Positions 29,213 through 37,991 of a stretch of 39,080 nucleotides of DNA are shown in pieces. The stretch is taken from the NCBI GenBank assembly GCA_017519145.1, contig JAFWTA010000029.1, forward strand, positions 1 through 39,080, in the 5' to 3' direction. The stretch's first letter is position 1; every line of letters begins with the position of its first letter. Position numbers and translations under genes: made by a program. Source of the DNA: Ruminococcus sp. Lineage in GTDB: Bacteria > Bacillota > Clostridia > Oscillospirales > Ruminococcaceae. The notes beneath the pieces are model-generated. The model was given only the letters and a program-made list of their open reading frames with translations, did no database searches and had not been told where the DNA came from.

Positions 29213-29962
29213 ATGAAAGAAATAACCGCCATTTTAGCACTTTTAATGCTGCTTACAGGCTGTGGACAAATAACGGATATACGCGAAAGTCCGTCCACCC
29301 AAAACGAGACTTCTACAGTATCGGCAGAAGAAAAAATGATAAACTCAACTTCTGTCACCACTATTACTGCAACAGTAACAACAACAGCAACCGTACAGCC
29401 AACAACTGCGGTGAAACAGGAAACAACAGTAACCGAAACAATGTCTGTCAGAACTGCAGAAGCGGCTGTGTCGTGCGAAGAGGTGACGAGTACCGATAAT
29501 ACCACCAAAGCCACAGAACCGCCGCAAACGGCAACGTCAGCGGCGACAGTAACGATACCCGTTACAACTGCACAGCAGGCAGCTCCGCCGATAGCCGTAA
29601 CAGAGCCGATAACCGAGCCAAAGCTTCTTCTTCCTAATGACGGAACTGACTACGGCAAGGCTAAAGCTGTGTATGAATATATGAGGCAGAATGGAAACGG
29701 TACTTGCGTTAATCACGCTTGCATGACCTATAAGCTATGCTGTGATAACGGGCTGCAATGCTGCCTTGCGTGGACGGACGCAGGTATGTACGGTCACGTT
29801 GCAAATATCGTGAATGTTGACGGTATATGGTATGTTCTTGATACTGAGGGCGGATATTTCCTCGACTACAATTACTGCTTTACCGAGGTCGTTGATATTG
29901 ACGGCAATCATATTACAGACAGCCGTATCATCAGCGATATGAGCTATGATGAACTGCATTAA
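29213..29962 (+). CDS. Lipoprotein with Thr-rich linker and transglutaminase-like domain
   Basis: The start at 29213 is 7 bases after the GGGGG site. The 249-residue protein has a lipoprotein signal ending L-T-G-C (about 14-17), then a long Thr/Val/Ala/Pro-rich linker (about 30-140). The C-terminal domain (about 145-249) has the Cys-His-Asp layout of transglutaminase-like enzymes: G-T-C-V-N-H-A-C-M-T-Y near 165-175, then G-H-V-A-N-I-V near 192-198 and W-Y-V-L-D-T-E near 204-210. It may act as a cysteine peptidase or crosslinker on surface proteins. It lies next to the large adhesin. The 146-base gap before it contains no gene I can support. Confidence 0.8.
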   Translation: MKEITAILALLMLLTGCGQITDIRESPSTQNETSTVSAEEKMINSTSVTTITATVTTTATVQPTTAVKQETTVTETMSVRTAEAAVSCEEVTSTDNTTKATEPPQTATSAATVTIPVTTAQQAAPPIAVTEPITEPKLLLPNDGTDYGKAKAVYEYMRQNGNGTCVNHACMTYKLCCDNGLQCCLAWTDAGMYGHVANIVNVDGIWYVLDTEGGYFLDYNYCFTEVVDIDGNHITDSRIISDMSYDELH

Positions 29963-29981
29963 TATACATAAGGAGTAAAAT

Positions 29982-32900
29982 ATGATCAATTTTAAAAATA
30001 GAATAAAGAAGATCGGCGCAGGGATAATGGCAAGTCTCTGCGCTGTTTCATTGTTCAGCACTTCAATCGGCGGAACTCTTTCCGCGGGTGCTGCAATGAC
30101 AACTGAAAATACAGCCTTCCCGACAGCAGATGAGGTCATCGCAGAAGCTGCAACTCTGCTCGGCTCTCCCTACGGCTGGGGATATAAAGGCTATACAGGA
30201 GTTTACTATCAGGACAGCTATAGTCCGCTCGATCTCGACTATGTACGGAATCAGGGCGTTGACTGCTCGGGACTCCTCTACTATACGCTCACCCACCTCG
30301 GATATTCCACAAACGGATTTTCGTGGAATAATCCTGTGCCTGTGGATACTCCACACTGGCTGAGTGTCAATGATAACTGCACTATCACTTACAACGGCAT
30401 TACCTCAAAAATAGACGTGGAGAAGTCCAATATCCCATATACGGAGCGTCCCTATTGGGAATGTGCAGACGGCTCGACCATTTCCGCAGGCTCTATGGTA
30501 ATAGCTCAGAATCCCTACGGCGAAGATCACTCTTGGATATATATGGGCGAGTTTGACAGCAGAAATGACGTTATCGCCTACCTTGAAAGTATTGGGGTTA
30601 ACAGTGCATATATCAGCAGCAGAACAGTCGGTGACGGAAACGGCGATGGCGGCACTCACTGGCGTATCGAATCCAACGGCTCGGAGGGCTGCGTTATCAA
30701 TAACCGTACAGACGGAAAAAGCTCTGCTGCGCTGAATATGACTGCGTTCCGTGTTACTCAGAATGACGTTAAGTTCACCATTACAAAGGTTCTGAGCACC
30801 GACAACAGCGTTAAGATAAGCGGCGTAAGCAGTATAGACGGTTCAAAGGCAGTATACGGCGTATATACTGATAAAGACTGTAAACATAAGGTCGGAGAGA
30901 TAACCATAGGAACTGACGGAACAGGCTCGATAAAGCTGCCCAACAAGCAGTATTATGTCAAGGAGATATCCGCACCGAAAGGCTATGACCTTTCCCCCGA
31001 TGTTGTGGCTCTGAAAGCAAACGGCAACGTCAATGTTGAGGAAGATGTGACAAGCGGTAAGATAACAATAAATAAGACTGCCGAGGACGGAGTTATTGCT
31101 GACCGCGAGTTCCAGCTCACATGGACTGACGGCGGCAGAAAACATACCAAGAACGCCAAGACAAATTCAAGCGGCGTTGCCGTTTTTGATGGACTGCACG
31201 TTTATGATTTCAGCACCAAAGGTGCGATAAACTATACTGTTTCCGAAGTCAATACCGACTCGAAATATGTAACGCCAAAGTCACAGGACGTAACGTTCAC
31301 AAGCGGAAATGCCGACCTTACAGTCGGAGTAAAGTTTGAGAATCGCCTCAAGAAGTTCAAAGCAGAAGTAAAAAAGACCGACAGCGAGAATAGCACTGCA
31401 CAGGGCAATGCAACTCTATCAGGTGCAACTTACGGACTTTATCGTGACGGCGAAAGAATAGCCACATATACAACGGACGAAAATGGTCACTTCATTACTG
31501 ACGAGTTCATCTGCGGCAATTACACTCTTCAGGAGCTTACACCTTCACAGGGCTACCAGCTCAATGATACCATTTATAAGGTCGGCGCAGAGCCTCAGAA
31601 TTACAAAGTTGAAGTGACCCCAATTTCCCTCGGCGTTACCGAGGACGTTATAAAGGGAAGGATCGCTCTCATAAAGCACAGCGATGACGGTACAACAGGT
31701 ATCGAGACTCCCGAAAGCGATGCAGAATTTGAGATATTCCTCAAGAGCGCAGGCAGCTTCAATAACGCAAAGGAAACTGAGCGTGACTATCTCACTACAG
31801 ACGAAAATGGCTTTGCTCAGACAAAGGAGCTTCCATACGGCACGTATACCGTTCATCAGGTCACAGGCTGGAAAAATACTGAGTTTGTGGAGGACTTCGA
31901 TGTTATTATTGACGAAAACGGCAAGACATATCAGTATATTCTCAATGACGCGGTTATCTCCGCAAATATAAAAATAACTAAAAAGGACGCTGAGACAGGC
32001 AAGGTAATTCCAGTTTCTGGCGTTGGCTTCAAGATATGGAGCGTTGACCGCGGCGAATACATTTCACAGACCATTAACTACCCCGAAGAAACAACTCTCG
32101 ATACGTTCTATACCGATGAGAACGGCACATTAATGCTCCCGAAAGAGATTGCCTACGGTGAGTATGAGCTCCATGAGATGAAAGCTCCCACAGGATATTT
32201 CCTCGATAATGAGCCTGTTCCTTTCACAGTTGACGGCTCTGAAAAAACTATCGAGGTCGAGAAATATGATACTCCGCAGAAAGGAAAAATATCTATTTCC
32301 AAGCGCGGCGATGTTTTCAAGAGCGTGACTGCTGCGGACGATAAGTATACTCCCGTTTTTGAGGAAAGCGGTCTCAGCGGAGCTGAATTTGAGGTAAGAG
32401 CCGCTGAGGACATCTATACCGCAGACGGCACTCTCAGAGCAACCAGCGGCGAAGTAGTTGCCTATCTTATCACAGACACAAACGGCTATGCTGTTACAGG
32501 AGAACTGTACCTCGGCAAGTATACTGTTACCGAGAAAAAAGCTCCTGTGGGATATGTGCTTAACAGCGAAGAAAAGCTCGTTGAAATTACCTATGCAGGA
32601 CAGGAAGTCGCAGTCTGCGATGCAGTAAACAGCAGTTTCATCAACGATTATCAGGGCGTTGATATCCACCTTGAAAAGTTCATGGAGCATGATGAGAAGT
32701 TCGGTATCGGCGATAAGGACGAGTACAAGAATGTGACATTCGGACTGTTCGCTGCGGAAGATATTACTGCTGCAGATAGTACTGTTATCCCCGAAAACGG
32801 CTTGATATCAACTGTAACTCTTGGAGAGGACATGACTGCACACTTTGAGAAAAAGCTGCCGTTCTCTCGCTATTATGTACAGGAGATCGCAACCGATGAG

Positions 32901-33791
32901 AGCTATATGCTTAACGGCGAGAAATATCTTGTGAATTTCGAGTACATGGGACAGGAGCAGACCATAGTTGACATAGACTGCGGCACCTTTTTGAATAACC
33001 TCAAGCGCGGCAGTGTATCGGGCAAAAAGGTCAATGAGAAGAACGAACCTCTCGAAAAGGCTGTATTCGGACTTTTTGCAACAGTTACCACCGAGTTTAC
33101 CGCTGAAAATGCATTGCTTACAACTGAGTCTGACAAGGACGGAAAGTTCGGCTTCACTGACATTCCCCACGGCGAATATATCGTTAAGGAAATAGCTGCT
33201 CCCACAGGATATATTTTGTCGGACAAGCAGTATGAAGTCAACATTTCTGAGGACGGAGATGTTGTGGAGATAACCGCCGAAAACCGTCCTGTTTCTGTTT
33301 CCATAAGCAAAACGGATATTTACGGAAAGGAACTGACGGGAGCGAAAATGCAGCTAATAGACGTAGAAGGCAAGGTCATTGACGAGTGGACTTCAGGTGA
33401 TGAGGCTCACATTATTTCAAATATTCCCTACGGCACATATACGCTCAAGGAGATTGCTGCGCCTGACGGCTATGTTATCGCTACCGATATACAGTTCACG
33501 ATTGATGAAAATGGCAGCGTTACCGTTGACGGCGTTAAGGCTAACGCTTACAATTCAGACGGAGTACCCTGCATAACAATGGTCGATAAGGCTGTTGATA
33601 AGCCTACTGCTCCACCGCCTACAGGTGATGCAGGAAGAAATCCGCTGGGACTTGCAATGATAATTGTTGGGCTTTGCGGCGTTTTCTATGTATCCTACAA
33701 GTACAGAAAAATGACAAAGGGAAAAGATATGCCTGATAACAAGTATTCCGAGCTTTGTCCAGACTTTGTTGAGGGCTCAAAAAATGAATAA
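29982..33791 (+). CDS. Large surface protein: NlpC/P60 domain, SpaA repeats, PPTGD sorting signal
   Basis: The 1269-residue protein has a signal peptide (about 1-38). An NlpC/P60-type hydrolase domain follows (about 45-235), with catalytic Cys95 in V-D-C-S-G and His183 in E-D-H-S-W. Then come about nine SpaA/Cna-B-like domains, recognisable by eight endings of the type Y-x-V-x-E-x-x-A-P-x-G-Y-x-L. Such domains often form internal isopeptide bonds. The C-terminus has P-P-T-G-D (1212-1216), a membrane segment and K-Y-R-K, followed by an unusually long 25-residue cytoplasmic end. It is probably a wall-anchored adhesin that aids mating contact, with peptidoglycan-cleaving activity at the tip. AAGGAG precedes the start. 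The sortase gene overlaps its end. Confidence 0.92.
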   Translation: MINFKNRIKKIGAGIMASLCAVSLFSTSIGGTLSAGAAMTTENTAFPTADEVIAEAATLLGSPYGWGYKGYTGVYYQDSYSPLDLDYVRNQGVDCSGLLYYTLTHLGYSTNGFSWNNPVPVDTPHWLSVNDNCTITYNGITSKIDVEKSNIPYTERPYWECADGSTISAGSMVIAQNPYGEDHSWIYMGEFDSRNDVIAYLESIGVNSAYISSRTVGDGNGDGGTHWRIESNGSEGCVINNRTDGKSSAALNMTAFRVTQNDVKFTITKVLSTDNSVKISGVSSIDGSKAVYGVYTDKDCKHKVGEITIGTDGTGSIKLPNKQYYVKEISAPKGYDLSPDVVALKANGNVNVEEDVTSGKITINKTAEDGVIADREFQLTWTDGGRKHTKNAKTNSSGVAVFDGLHVYDFSTKGAINYTVSEVNTDSKYVTPKSQDVTFTSGNADLTVGVKFENRLKKFKAEVKKTDSENSTAQGNATLSGATYGLYRDGERIATYTTDENGHFITDEFICGNYTLQELTPSQGYQLNDTIYKVGAEPQNYKVEVTPISLGVTEDVIKGRIALIKHSDDGTTGIETPESDAEFEIFLKSAGSFNNAKETERDYLTTDENGFAQTKELPYGTYTVHQVTGWKNTEFVEDFDVIIDENGKTYQYILNDAVISANIKITKKDAETGKVIPVSGVGFKIWSVDRGEYISQTINYPEETTLDTFYTDENGTLMLPKEIAYGEYELHEMKAPTGYFLDNEPVPFTVDGSEKTIEVEKYDTPQKGKISISKRGDVFKSVTAADDKYTPVFEESGLSGAEFEVRAAEDIYTADGTLRATSGEVVAYLITDTNGYAVTGELYLGKYTVTEKKAPVGYVLNSEEKLVEITYAGQEVAVCDAVNSSFINDYQGVDIHLEKFMEHDEKFGIGDKDEYKNVTFGLFAAEDITAADSTVIPENGLISTVTLGEDMTAHFEKKLPFSRYYVQEIATDESYMLNGEKYLVNFEYMGQEQTIVDIDCGTFLNNLKRGSVSGKKVNEKNEPLEKAVFGLFATVTTEFTAENALLTTESDKDGKFGFTDIPHGEYIVKEIAAPTGYILSDKQYEVNISEDGDVVEITAENRPVSVSISKTDIYGKELTGAKMQLIDVEGKVIDEWTSGDEAHIISNIPYGTYTLKEIAAPDGYVIATDIQFTIDENGSVTVDGVKANAYNSDGVPCITMVDKAVDKPTAPPPTGDAGRNPLGLAMIIVGLCGVFYVSYKYRKMTKGKDMPDNKYSELCPDFVEGSKNE

Positions 33792-34626
33792 GAAGAATAT
33801 ACTTCGCATAGCGGCGGCTGTTTCAGCCGCCCTCCTCTTAGGAGGCTTCTATGTCTATTTCAAGGACGATATTGCACAGGATAAGGCTGAGAACGATCTG
33901 CTCCCGTTTAAACCGATAATGGTTTCACAGGGAACTCTCGACGAGATAACCGATGACCTTATGGAGACAACTGCGGCAGACACAACAGCGGTAAACGTCA
34001 GATATACAACCGCAAATGAAGCTCCTGTTACTGCATCGGATACTATCCCTGACGAGGTGCGCCATAGTCTTATGGAGTCGGCACAGTCGCTGAATGAAGC
34101 CTATCCCGATGTTATCGGTTGGCTGTACATACCGAATACGAACATATCCTATCCTGTTACTCAGGGCAGAGATAACGAATATTATCTGTCCCACGCCTAT
34201 GACGGCAGCAGCCTCAAAGCAGGAACTATCTTCCTTGACTGCCGCTGCGAGAACAGGTTTATGAATCCTGTGAATATCCTTTATGGTCACAGCATGAAAA
34301 ACGGTACGATGTTTGCAGGAGTGCTTAACTTCGCAGACAGCAGCTACTTTGAAAGCCACAGATACGGCTGGCTGGCTACGCCCGAAACCGTATACCGCAT
34401 AGACTTTTTCTCATGCGCCAAGACCGACTGCAACGATGAGCTGTATGACGGCAATACTCCTATATCGGAGTGGATACCGCATATATGCGAAAAATCGGTA
34501 GTGCTGAAAGAAACAGAGTACGCTGACAATGACAGGTTCATATCCCTGTCAACGTGCAGCTATGAATTTAAAAATGCAAGGACTGTCCTCACGGGCAGAC
34601 TTGTTGAAATGACTGGAGGTCGATAA
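33784..34626 (+). CDS. Class B sortase
   Basis: The 280-residue membrane-anchored transpeptidase has a basic N-terminus and one membrane segment (about 8-26), a low-complexity stem (about 45-90) and the sortase barrel. His169 lies in Y-G-H-S-M, Cys258 in L-S-T-C-S and Arg266 in N-A-R-T-V-L-T-G. The L-S-T-C-S-Y-E-F context and a helix-rich insertion before the Cys fit class B. It overlaps the adhesin gene by 8 bases, with GAGGG 9 bases before its ATG, so the adhesin with its PPTGD motif is the likely substrate. Confidence 0.92.
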   Translation: MNKKNILRIAAAVSAALLLGGFYVYFKDDIAQDKAENDLLPFKPIMVSQGTLDEITDDLMETTAADTTAVNVRYTTANEAPVTASDTIPDEVRHSLMESAQSLNEAYPDVIGWLYIPNTNISYPVTQGRDNEYYLSHAYDGSSLKAGTIFLDCRCENRFMNPVNILYGHSMKNGTMFAGVLNFADSSYFESHRYGWLATPETVYRIDFFSCAKTDCNDELYDGNTPISEWIPHICEKSVVLKETEYADNDRFISLSTCSYEFKNARTVLTGRLVEMTGGR

Positions 34627-34627
34627 A

Positions 34628-34969
34628 TTGAAGAAAAACATCAAAAGAGCCCTCGCCTGTGAGCTTGCGGCAGTAATGACATTTATGAATTTCGCAGTAA
34701 TGAACGCTCATGCCGAGGGCGATGTTGCAGGAGCTGTAGAAAGCACCTGGAATCAGGCAAAGGGACAGATAAAGACCATAACCAACAATGTCATTTTCCC
34801 TGTTATAGACGTTGTGCTTGCTATACTGCTGTTCATAAAGATCGGTCTGCTCTATATGGATTATCGAAAGCATGGTCAGATAGAGTGGACTCCTGCGGCT
34901 ATTATTTTCGGCTGTCTTATCTTTTCGCTGACTGCGCCGCTGTATATATGGAATATCGTTAATATATAA
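34628..34969 (+). CDS. DUF3852-like conjugation membrane protein
   Basis: The TTG at 34628 follows GGAGGT by 6 bases and the sortase stop by 1 base. The 113-residue protein has a signal sequence (about 8-28, ending A-H-A), a short amphipathic part with W-N-Q-A-K-G-Q-I-K-T, and two membrane helices (about 56-77 and 90-110) joined by Y-R-K-H-G-Q-I-E-W-T. This is the pattern of DUF3852 proteins, small VirB2/TrbC-like proteins of Firmicute conjugation machines. It is the last backbone gene before the AT-rich island. Confidence 0.78.
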   Translation: MKKNIKRALACELAAVMTFMNFAVMNAHAEGDVAGAVESTWNQAKGQIKTITNNVIFPVIDVVLAILLFIKIGLLYMDYRKHGQIEWTPAAIIFGCLIFSLTAPLYIWNIVNI

Positions 34970-34984
34970 CGGTGGGCGTATCTC

Positions 34985-35013
34985 TTGACTTTTCTAACGA
35001 TAATAGGTATAAT
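34985..35013 (+). promoter_or_regulatory. Upstream promoter in front of the HNH-ATPase island
   Basis: TTGACT (34985-34990), 17 bases and TATAAT (35008-35013). A small hairpin GATGT-GTA-ACATC followed by a T-rich stretch lies at about 35029-35057, so it may make a short RNA or be attenuated. Confidence 0.6.
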
Positions 35014-35123
35014 ATGTAGATAACTGAGGATGTGTAACATCTTCGTTTTGATTTTTAGTATATTAGCCATCTTTAATTGGAGTTTCAATAATAAAATTAG
35101 TGTAAATATTAATATCTATTATA

Positions 35124-35152
35124 TTGACTAATTGTTCTACTTGGTATATAAT
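35124..35152 (+). promoter_or_regulatory. Main promoter of the HNH-ATPase operon
   Basis: TTGACT (35124-35129), 17 bases and TATAAT (35147-35152), 34 bases before the first start codon. Confidence 0.85.
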
Positions 35153-35185
35153 ACAATTTGAAGTATTGTATATTGAGGTGATAAA

Positions 35186-35929
35186 ATGTCGAATAAAGCT
35201 GCTATATCTTCAAAAGATCAAAGGAAGTTACATACTAAAAGTGGAAATCGCTGTGCTATGTGTAAAACAATATTAGTTGAGACAAATAAGGATTCTTCAC
35301 CTTGTATTGGTGAAAATGCACATATTTATGGTGAAAAAACTGGCGCTGCTCGATATGATGCCTCAAAACTAGATAGTTTTGTAAATAGCGAAGCTAATTT
35401 AATATTCTTATGTTGTAATTGCCATAAAAAGATTGATACAGAGAGTGAAGCGTATCCAGCTGAGGAATTATTTAAATTAAAAGAGAAGCATGAAAAGTGG
35501 GTTGTTGAACAACTTGAACAAGGAGTGATTTCATATACTTTTGCAGAATTGGAAGTTTTGGCAAATTATTTGATTAGATCTTATAAATCTACTTGCCTTA
35601 GTCCTTCATATTCTCTGTTAAAAATAGACGAAAAAATAAAAAAGAATTCTTTACAAGAATTTCAACAATATATTACTATGGGATTGTCTAGTAGTGCTAT
35701 TATTGAAGATTACCTTAACAGGCATCCTGATACATCGTTTCCTGCTAAATTAACAACTATAATGGCTCAGAAATATAGAGAATTAAAGGGGCAGAACAAG
35801 AATTCTGATGATATATTTTCTGAATTGTGGGACTTTGCAAGTGGTAATAATAGTGAGTTTCATTATAAAGCAGCAGGTCTCGGAATACTTACATATTTTT
35901 TTGAAAAATGTGAGGTGTTTGAGAAATGA
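35186..35929 (+). CDS. HNH endonuclease, effector of the three-gene island
   Basis: GAGGTGA precedes the ATG. The 247-residue protein opens with an HNH nuclease domain (about 10-100): a zinc-binding C-x-x-C at Cys23/Cys26, His46 in N-A-H-I, Asn71, and a second C-x-x-H-type cluster at L-C-C-N-C-H-K-K-I-D (Cys76, Cys77, Cys79, His80). The C-terminal half (about 110-247) is helical with no known motif. It probably couples the nuclease to the partner ATPase, as C-terminal domains of ABC-3C effectors do. Predicted activity is cleavage of DNA on activation. Codon use is markedly AT-rich. Its stop overlaps the next start by 4 bases. Confidence 0.85.
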   Translation: MSNKAAISSKDQRKLHTKSGNRCAMCKTILVETNKDSSPCIGENAHIYGEKTGAARYDASKLDSFVNSEANLIFLCCNCHKKIDTESEAYPAEELFKLKEKHEKWVVEQLEQGVISYTFAELEVLANYLIRSYKSTCLSPSYSLLKIDEKIKKNSLQEFQQYITMGLSSSAIIEDYLNRHPDTSFPAKLTTIMAQKYRELKGQNKNSDDIFSELWDFASGNNSEFHYKAAGLGILTYFFEKCEVFEK

Positions 35930-36153
35930 TTTTACCAGATAAAAATATTAAATTGGAATATTCACTTTTGAATTGTGGTGCAATTATTTTAATGGAACTC
36001 ATTGAGCCTCAAACGCTATCATTATTATGGGATAAAGTTAAAAAAAGCAAGTTTATAGTTAGTTATGAAAAATATTTATTAGTGCTTGACTATTTATATA
36101 TGATTAAAGCTATTGAACTAAAAGACGGCTTGATTGTGAGGTGCAAAAAATGA
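35926..36153 (+). CDS. Middle component of the ABC-3C-like system
   Basis: The 75-residue protein is translated by stop-start coupling (ATGA) at both ends. It contains K-L-E-Y-S-L-L-N-C-G-A-I-I-L (about 9-22), S-K-F-I-V-S-Y-E-K-Y-L-L-V-L-D-Y-L-Y-M-I (about 41-60) and a short C-terminal strand. This looks like a small winged-helix fold. Small helical or winged-helix middle proteins linking nuclease and ATPase are the mark of ABC-3C operons. Assignment to a particular middle-component family is not possible here. Confidence 0.72.
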   Translation: MILPDKNIKLEYSLLNCGAIILMELIEPQTLSLLWDKVKKSKFIVSYEKYLLVLDYLYMIKAIELKDGLIVRCKK

Positions 36154-37913
36154 TTCATTCCATAAAAAGTAATAATAAGAACTTTAAACCTGTAATATTT
36201 CATAATGGATTTAATGTCATTTTAGCCTCAAGAAATCATAATAATGAAAACGAGGAAAAAAGAACTCGCAATGGTGCAGGAAAGACAACACTTATAGAAA
36301 TAATACATTTCTGTTTGGGTGCTAAAGTTGATTCCAACTCCGTGTTTAAAAATGATAATTTAAAAGGATGGTCTTTTAAATTAGAGTTAGATATTGATGA
36401 TGTAGTTTATACCATTGAACGTTTTACAGACAATCCAAACAAGCTGTATATAGCTCCGTATAGCAATTCATCATGTTTTGACTGTAAATATGATAAAATA
36501 AAGAAGCAATATTATGTGTCTCCAAACTCTTTTAACAAGGTAATGTTAAAAGAATTTTATGGAATATCGACTGATGATAACTTTCAAGACTGTATTCCGT
36601 CTTTTAGAGAATTAATTTCGTATACAATTCGAAGAAATATTGATGGATATAGAAAAGCATTTGAATATTATCCGAAACAAAAAGCATCAAGTGTACAGAT
36701 ATGTAATTCATATTTTCTTAATTTAAGCATGAATTACGCTGGACAGTTTCAAAAAATCAAAGAGCGTAAAAAAGGAATAGAGGATTATAAAAAAGCAGCT
36801 AAAACAGGAGTTATTGGCGATTTTAGTTTGAACATAGGTGAATTAAGTACTGAAGTCATAACACGGCAAAAAGATGTTGATTCATTAAAAAAACAATTGG
36901 ACAAATTTCAAGTTCATCCGCAATACGAAGAAATATCAAAAGAAGTTAATTCTCTTACGGACGAAATACATACACTAACTAATACACTTGTATTAAGAGA
37001 ACAGTTATTAGAAAGATATGAAAAAAACTATGAGCAAGAGAAACCAGAACTACCTATTGAAGAAATAAAACAAATATATGACGAAGCTGGAGTGTTGTTC
37101 AAAGATTCTATTATTGTACCTTTATCTGAAGTTATTGAATTTCATAAATCACTCGTTGAGAATAGAGAAGAATACTTACGTAATGAAATAAGTTATCTTC
37201 ATAAGGAGATTTTCGAAATAAAGAGCAAAATTGAAAGTTTAAGCAATCGACGATCTGAAAAAATGCTTATTCTAAAGACACATGGAGCTTTAGCTGAATA
37301 TATCCTTATTCAGGATCGATATGCAGAATCAAAACAGCTTTTGGAAGATGCTAAGAAGCGGTTAGAATCTGCAGAGTACATTGAAGATAGCAAAAGCAGA
37401 TTAAAAATTGAAAACCAAGAACTGTTGTTAAAATCACGGCAGGATTACAATGAGCGTATGAGAGTACGTGAAAAAGCAGTGTCTTTATTTAAAAGCAATA
37501 CGGAATACCTGTATCCTGAATCTGGAACCTTAACAATAGATTTAAAAGAAACAGGCTATTCCTTTGGTGTTGAAATAAAGAATGCAAGAAGTCAAGGTGT
37601 AAACTACATGAAGGTTTTTTGCTATGACATTGTATTAACTGAATTGGGACATGATAGAGAACAATATCCTGATTTTTTAATTCATGATAGCACTATTTTT
37701 GATGGAGTGGATGAACGTCAGGTGGCAAGAGCTTTAATGCTGGCACAACAAAAAAGCATCGACCTCGGTATTCAATATATTTGTCTGCTCAATTCTGATA
37801 TGATACCATATCAAGAATTTGATGATGAATTTAAATTACAATTTGATAATAGTGTAGTCTTACAGATTTCTGATGACCAAGAAAACGGCGGACTGTTAGG
37901 TATACGCTTTTAA
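36150..37913 (+). CDS. DUF2326-type ABC/SMC-like ATPase
   Basis: The start at 36150 is 6 bases after GAGGTG and overlaps the middle gene by 4 bases; the GTG at 36141 lies in the ribosome site. The 587-residue protein has a Walker A motif N-G-A-G-K-T-T (41-47) near the N-terminus. A middle part of about 180 residues follows, then a long coiled coil (about 210-440). The C-terminal ATPase half has Walker B and D-loop features in D-F-L-I-H-D-S followed by F-D-G-V-D-E-R-Q (about 512-528). This is the layout of DUF2326 ATPases, related to Rad50/SMC and RecN. It is the presumed sensor or motor that controls the HNH nuclease, perhaps by sensing unusual DNA ends or phage structures. Confidence 0.87.
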   Translation: MIHSIKSNNKNFKPVIFHNGFNVILASRNHNNENEEKRTRNGAGKTTLIEIIHFCLGAKVDSNSVFKNDNLKGWSFKLELDIDDVVYTIERFTDNPNKLYIAPYSNSSCFDCKYDKIKKQYYVSPNSFNKVMLKEFYGISTDDNFQDCIPSFRELISYTIRRNIDGYRKAFEYYPKQKASSVQICNSYFLNLSMNYAGQFQKIKERKKGIEDYKKAAKTGVIGDFSLNIGELSTEVITRQKDVDSLKKQLDKFQVHPQYEEISKEVNSLTDEIHTLTNTLVLREQLLERYEKNYEQEKPELPIEEIKQIYDEAGVLFKDSIIVPLSEVIEFHKSLVENREEYLRNEISYLHKEIFEIKSKIESLSNRRSEKMLILKTHGALAEYILIQDRYAESKQLLEDAKKRLESAEYIEDSKSRLKIENQELLLKSRQDYNERMRVREKAVSLFKSNTEYLYPESGTLTIDLKETGYSFGVEIKNARSQGVNYMKVFCYDIVLTELGHDREQYPDFLIHDSTIFDGVDERQVARALMLAQQKSIDLGIQYICLLNSDMIPYQEFDDEFKLQFDNSVVLQISDDQENGGLLGIRF

Positions 37914-37955
37914 TGAAAGAGGGTAGTATTTACAATACTACCCTCTTTCATTTAA
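37914..37955. terminator. Strong terminator closing the HNH-ATPase operon
   Basis: A perfect 17-base inverted repeat (37914-37930 and 37934-37950, loop TAC) starts at the operon stop, with a TTTAAC end. It may work in both directions and marks the right side of the island. Confidence 0.85.
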
Positions 37956-37991
37956 CACTACATAAAAAATATATTTATGGAGAAAACAAGA

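Larger units (their letters stand above)
34970..37955 (+). other. AT-rich cargo island, candidate ABC three-component defence system
   Basis: Base composition falls sharply here: codons end mostly in A or T, unlike the element genes on both sides. Three genes with ATGA overlaps form one operon with its own promoter and terminator. HNH nuclease, small middle protein and DUF2326-type ATPase together match the plan of ABC-3C conflict systems. No transposase or flanking repeat is seen. Confidence 0.75.
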
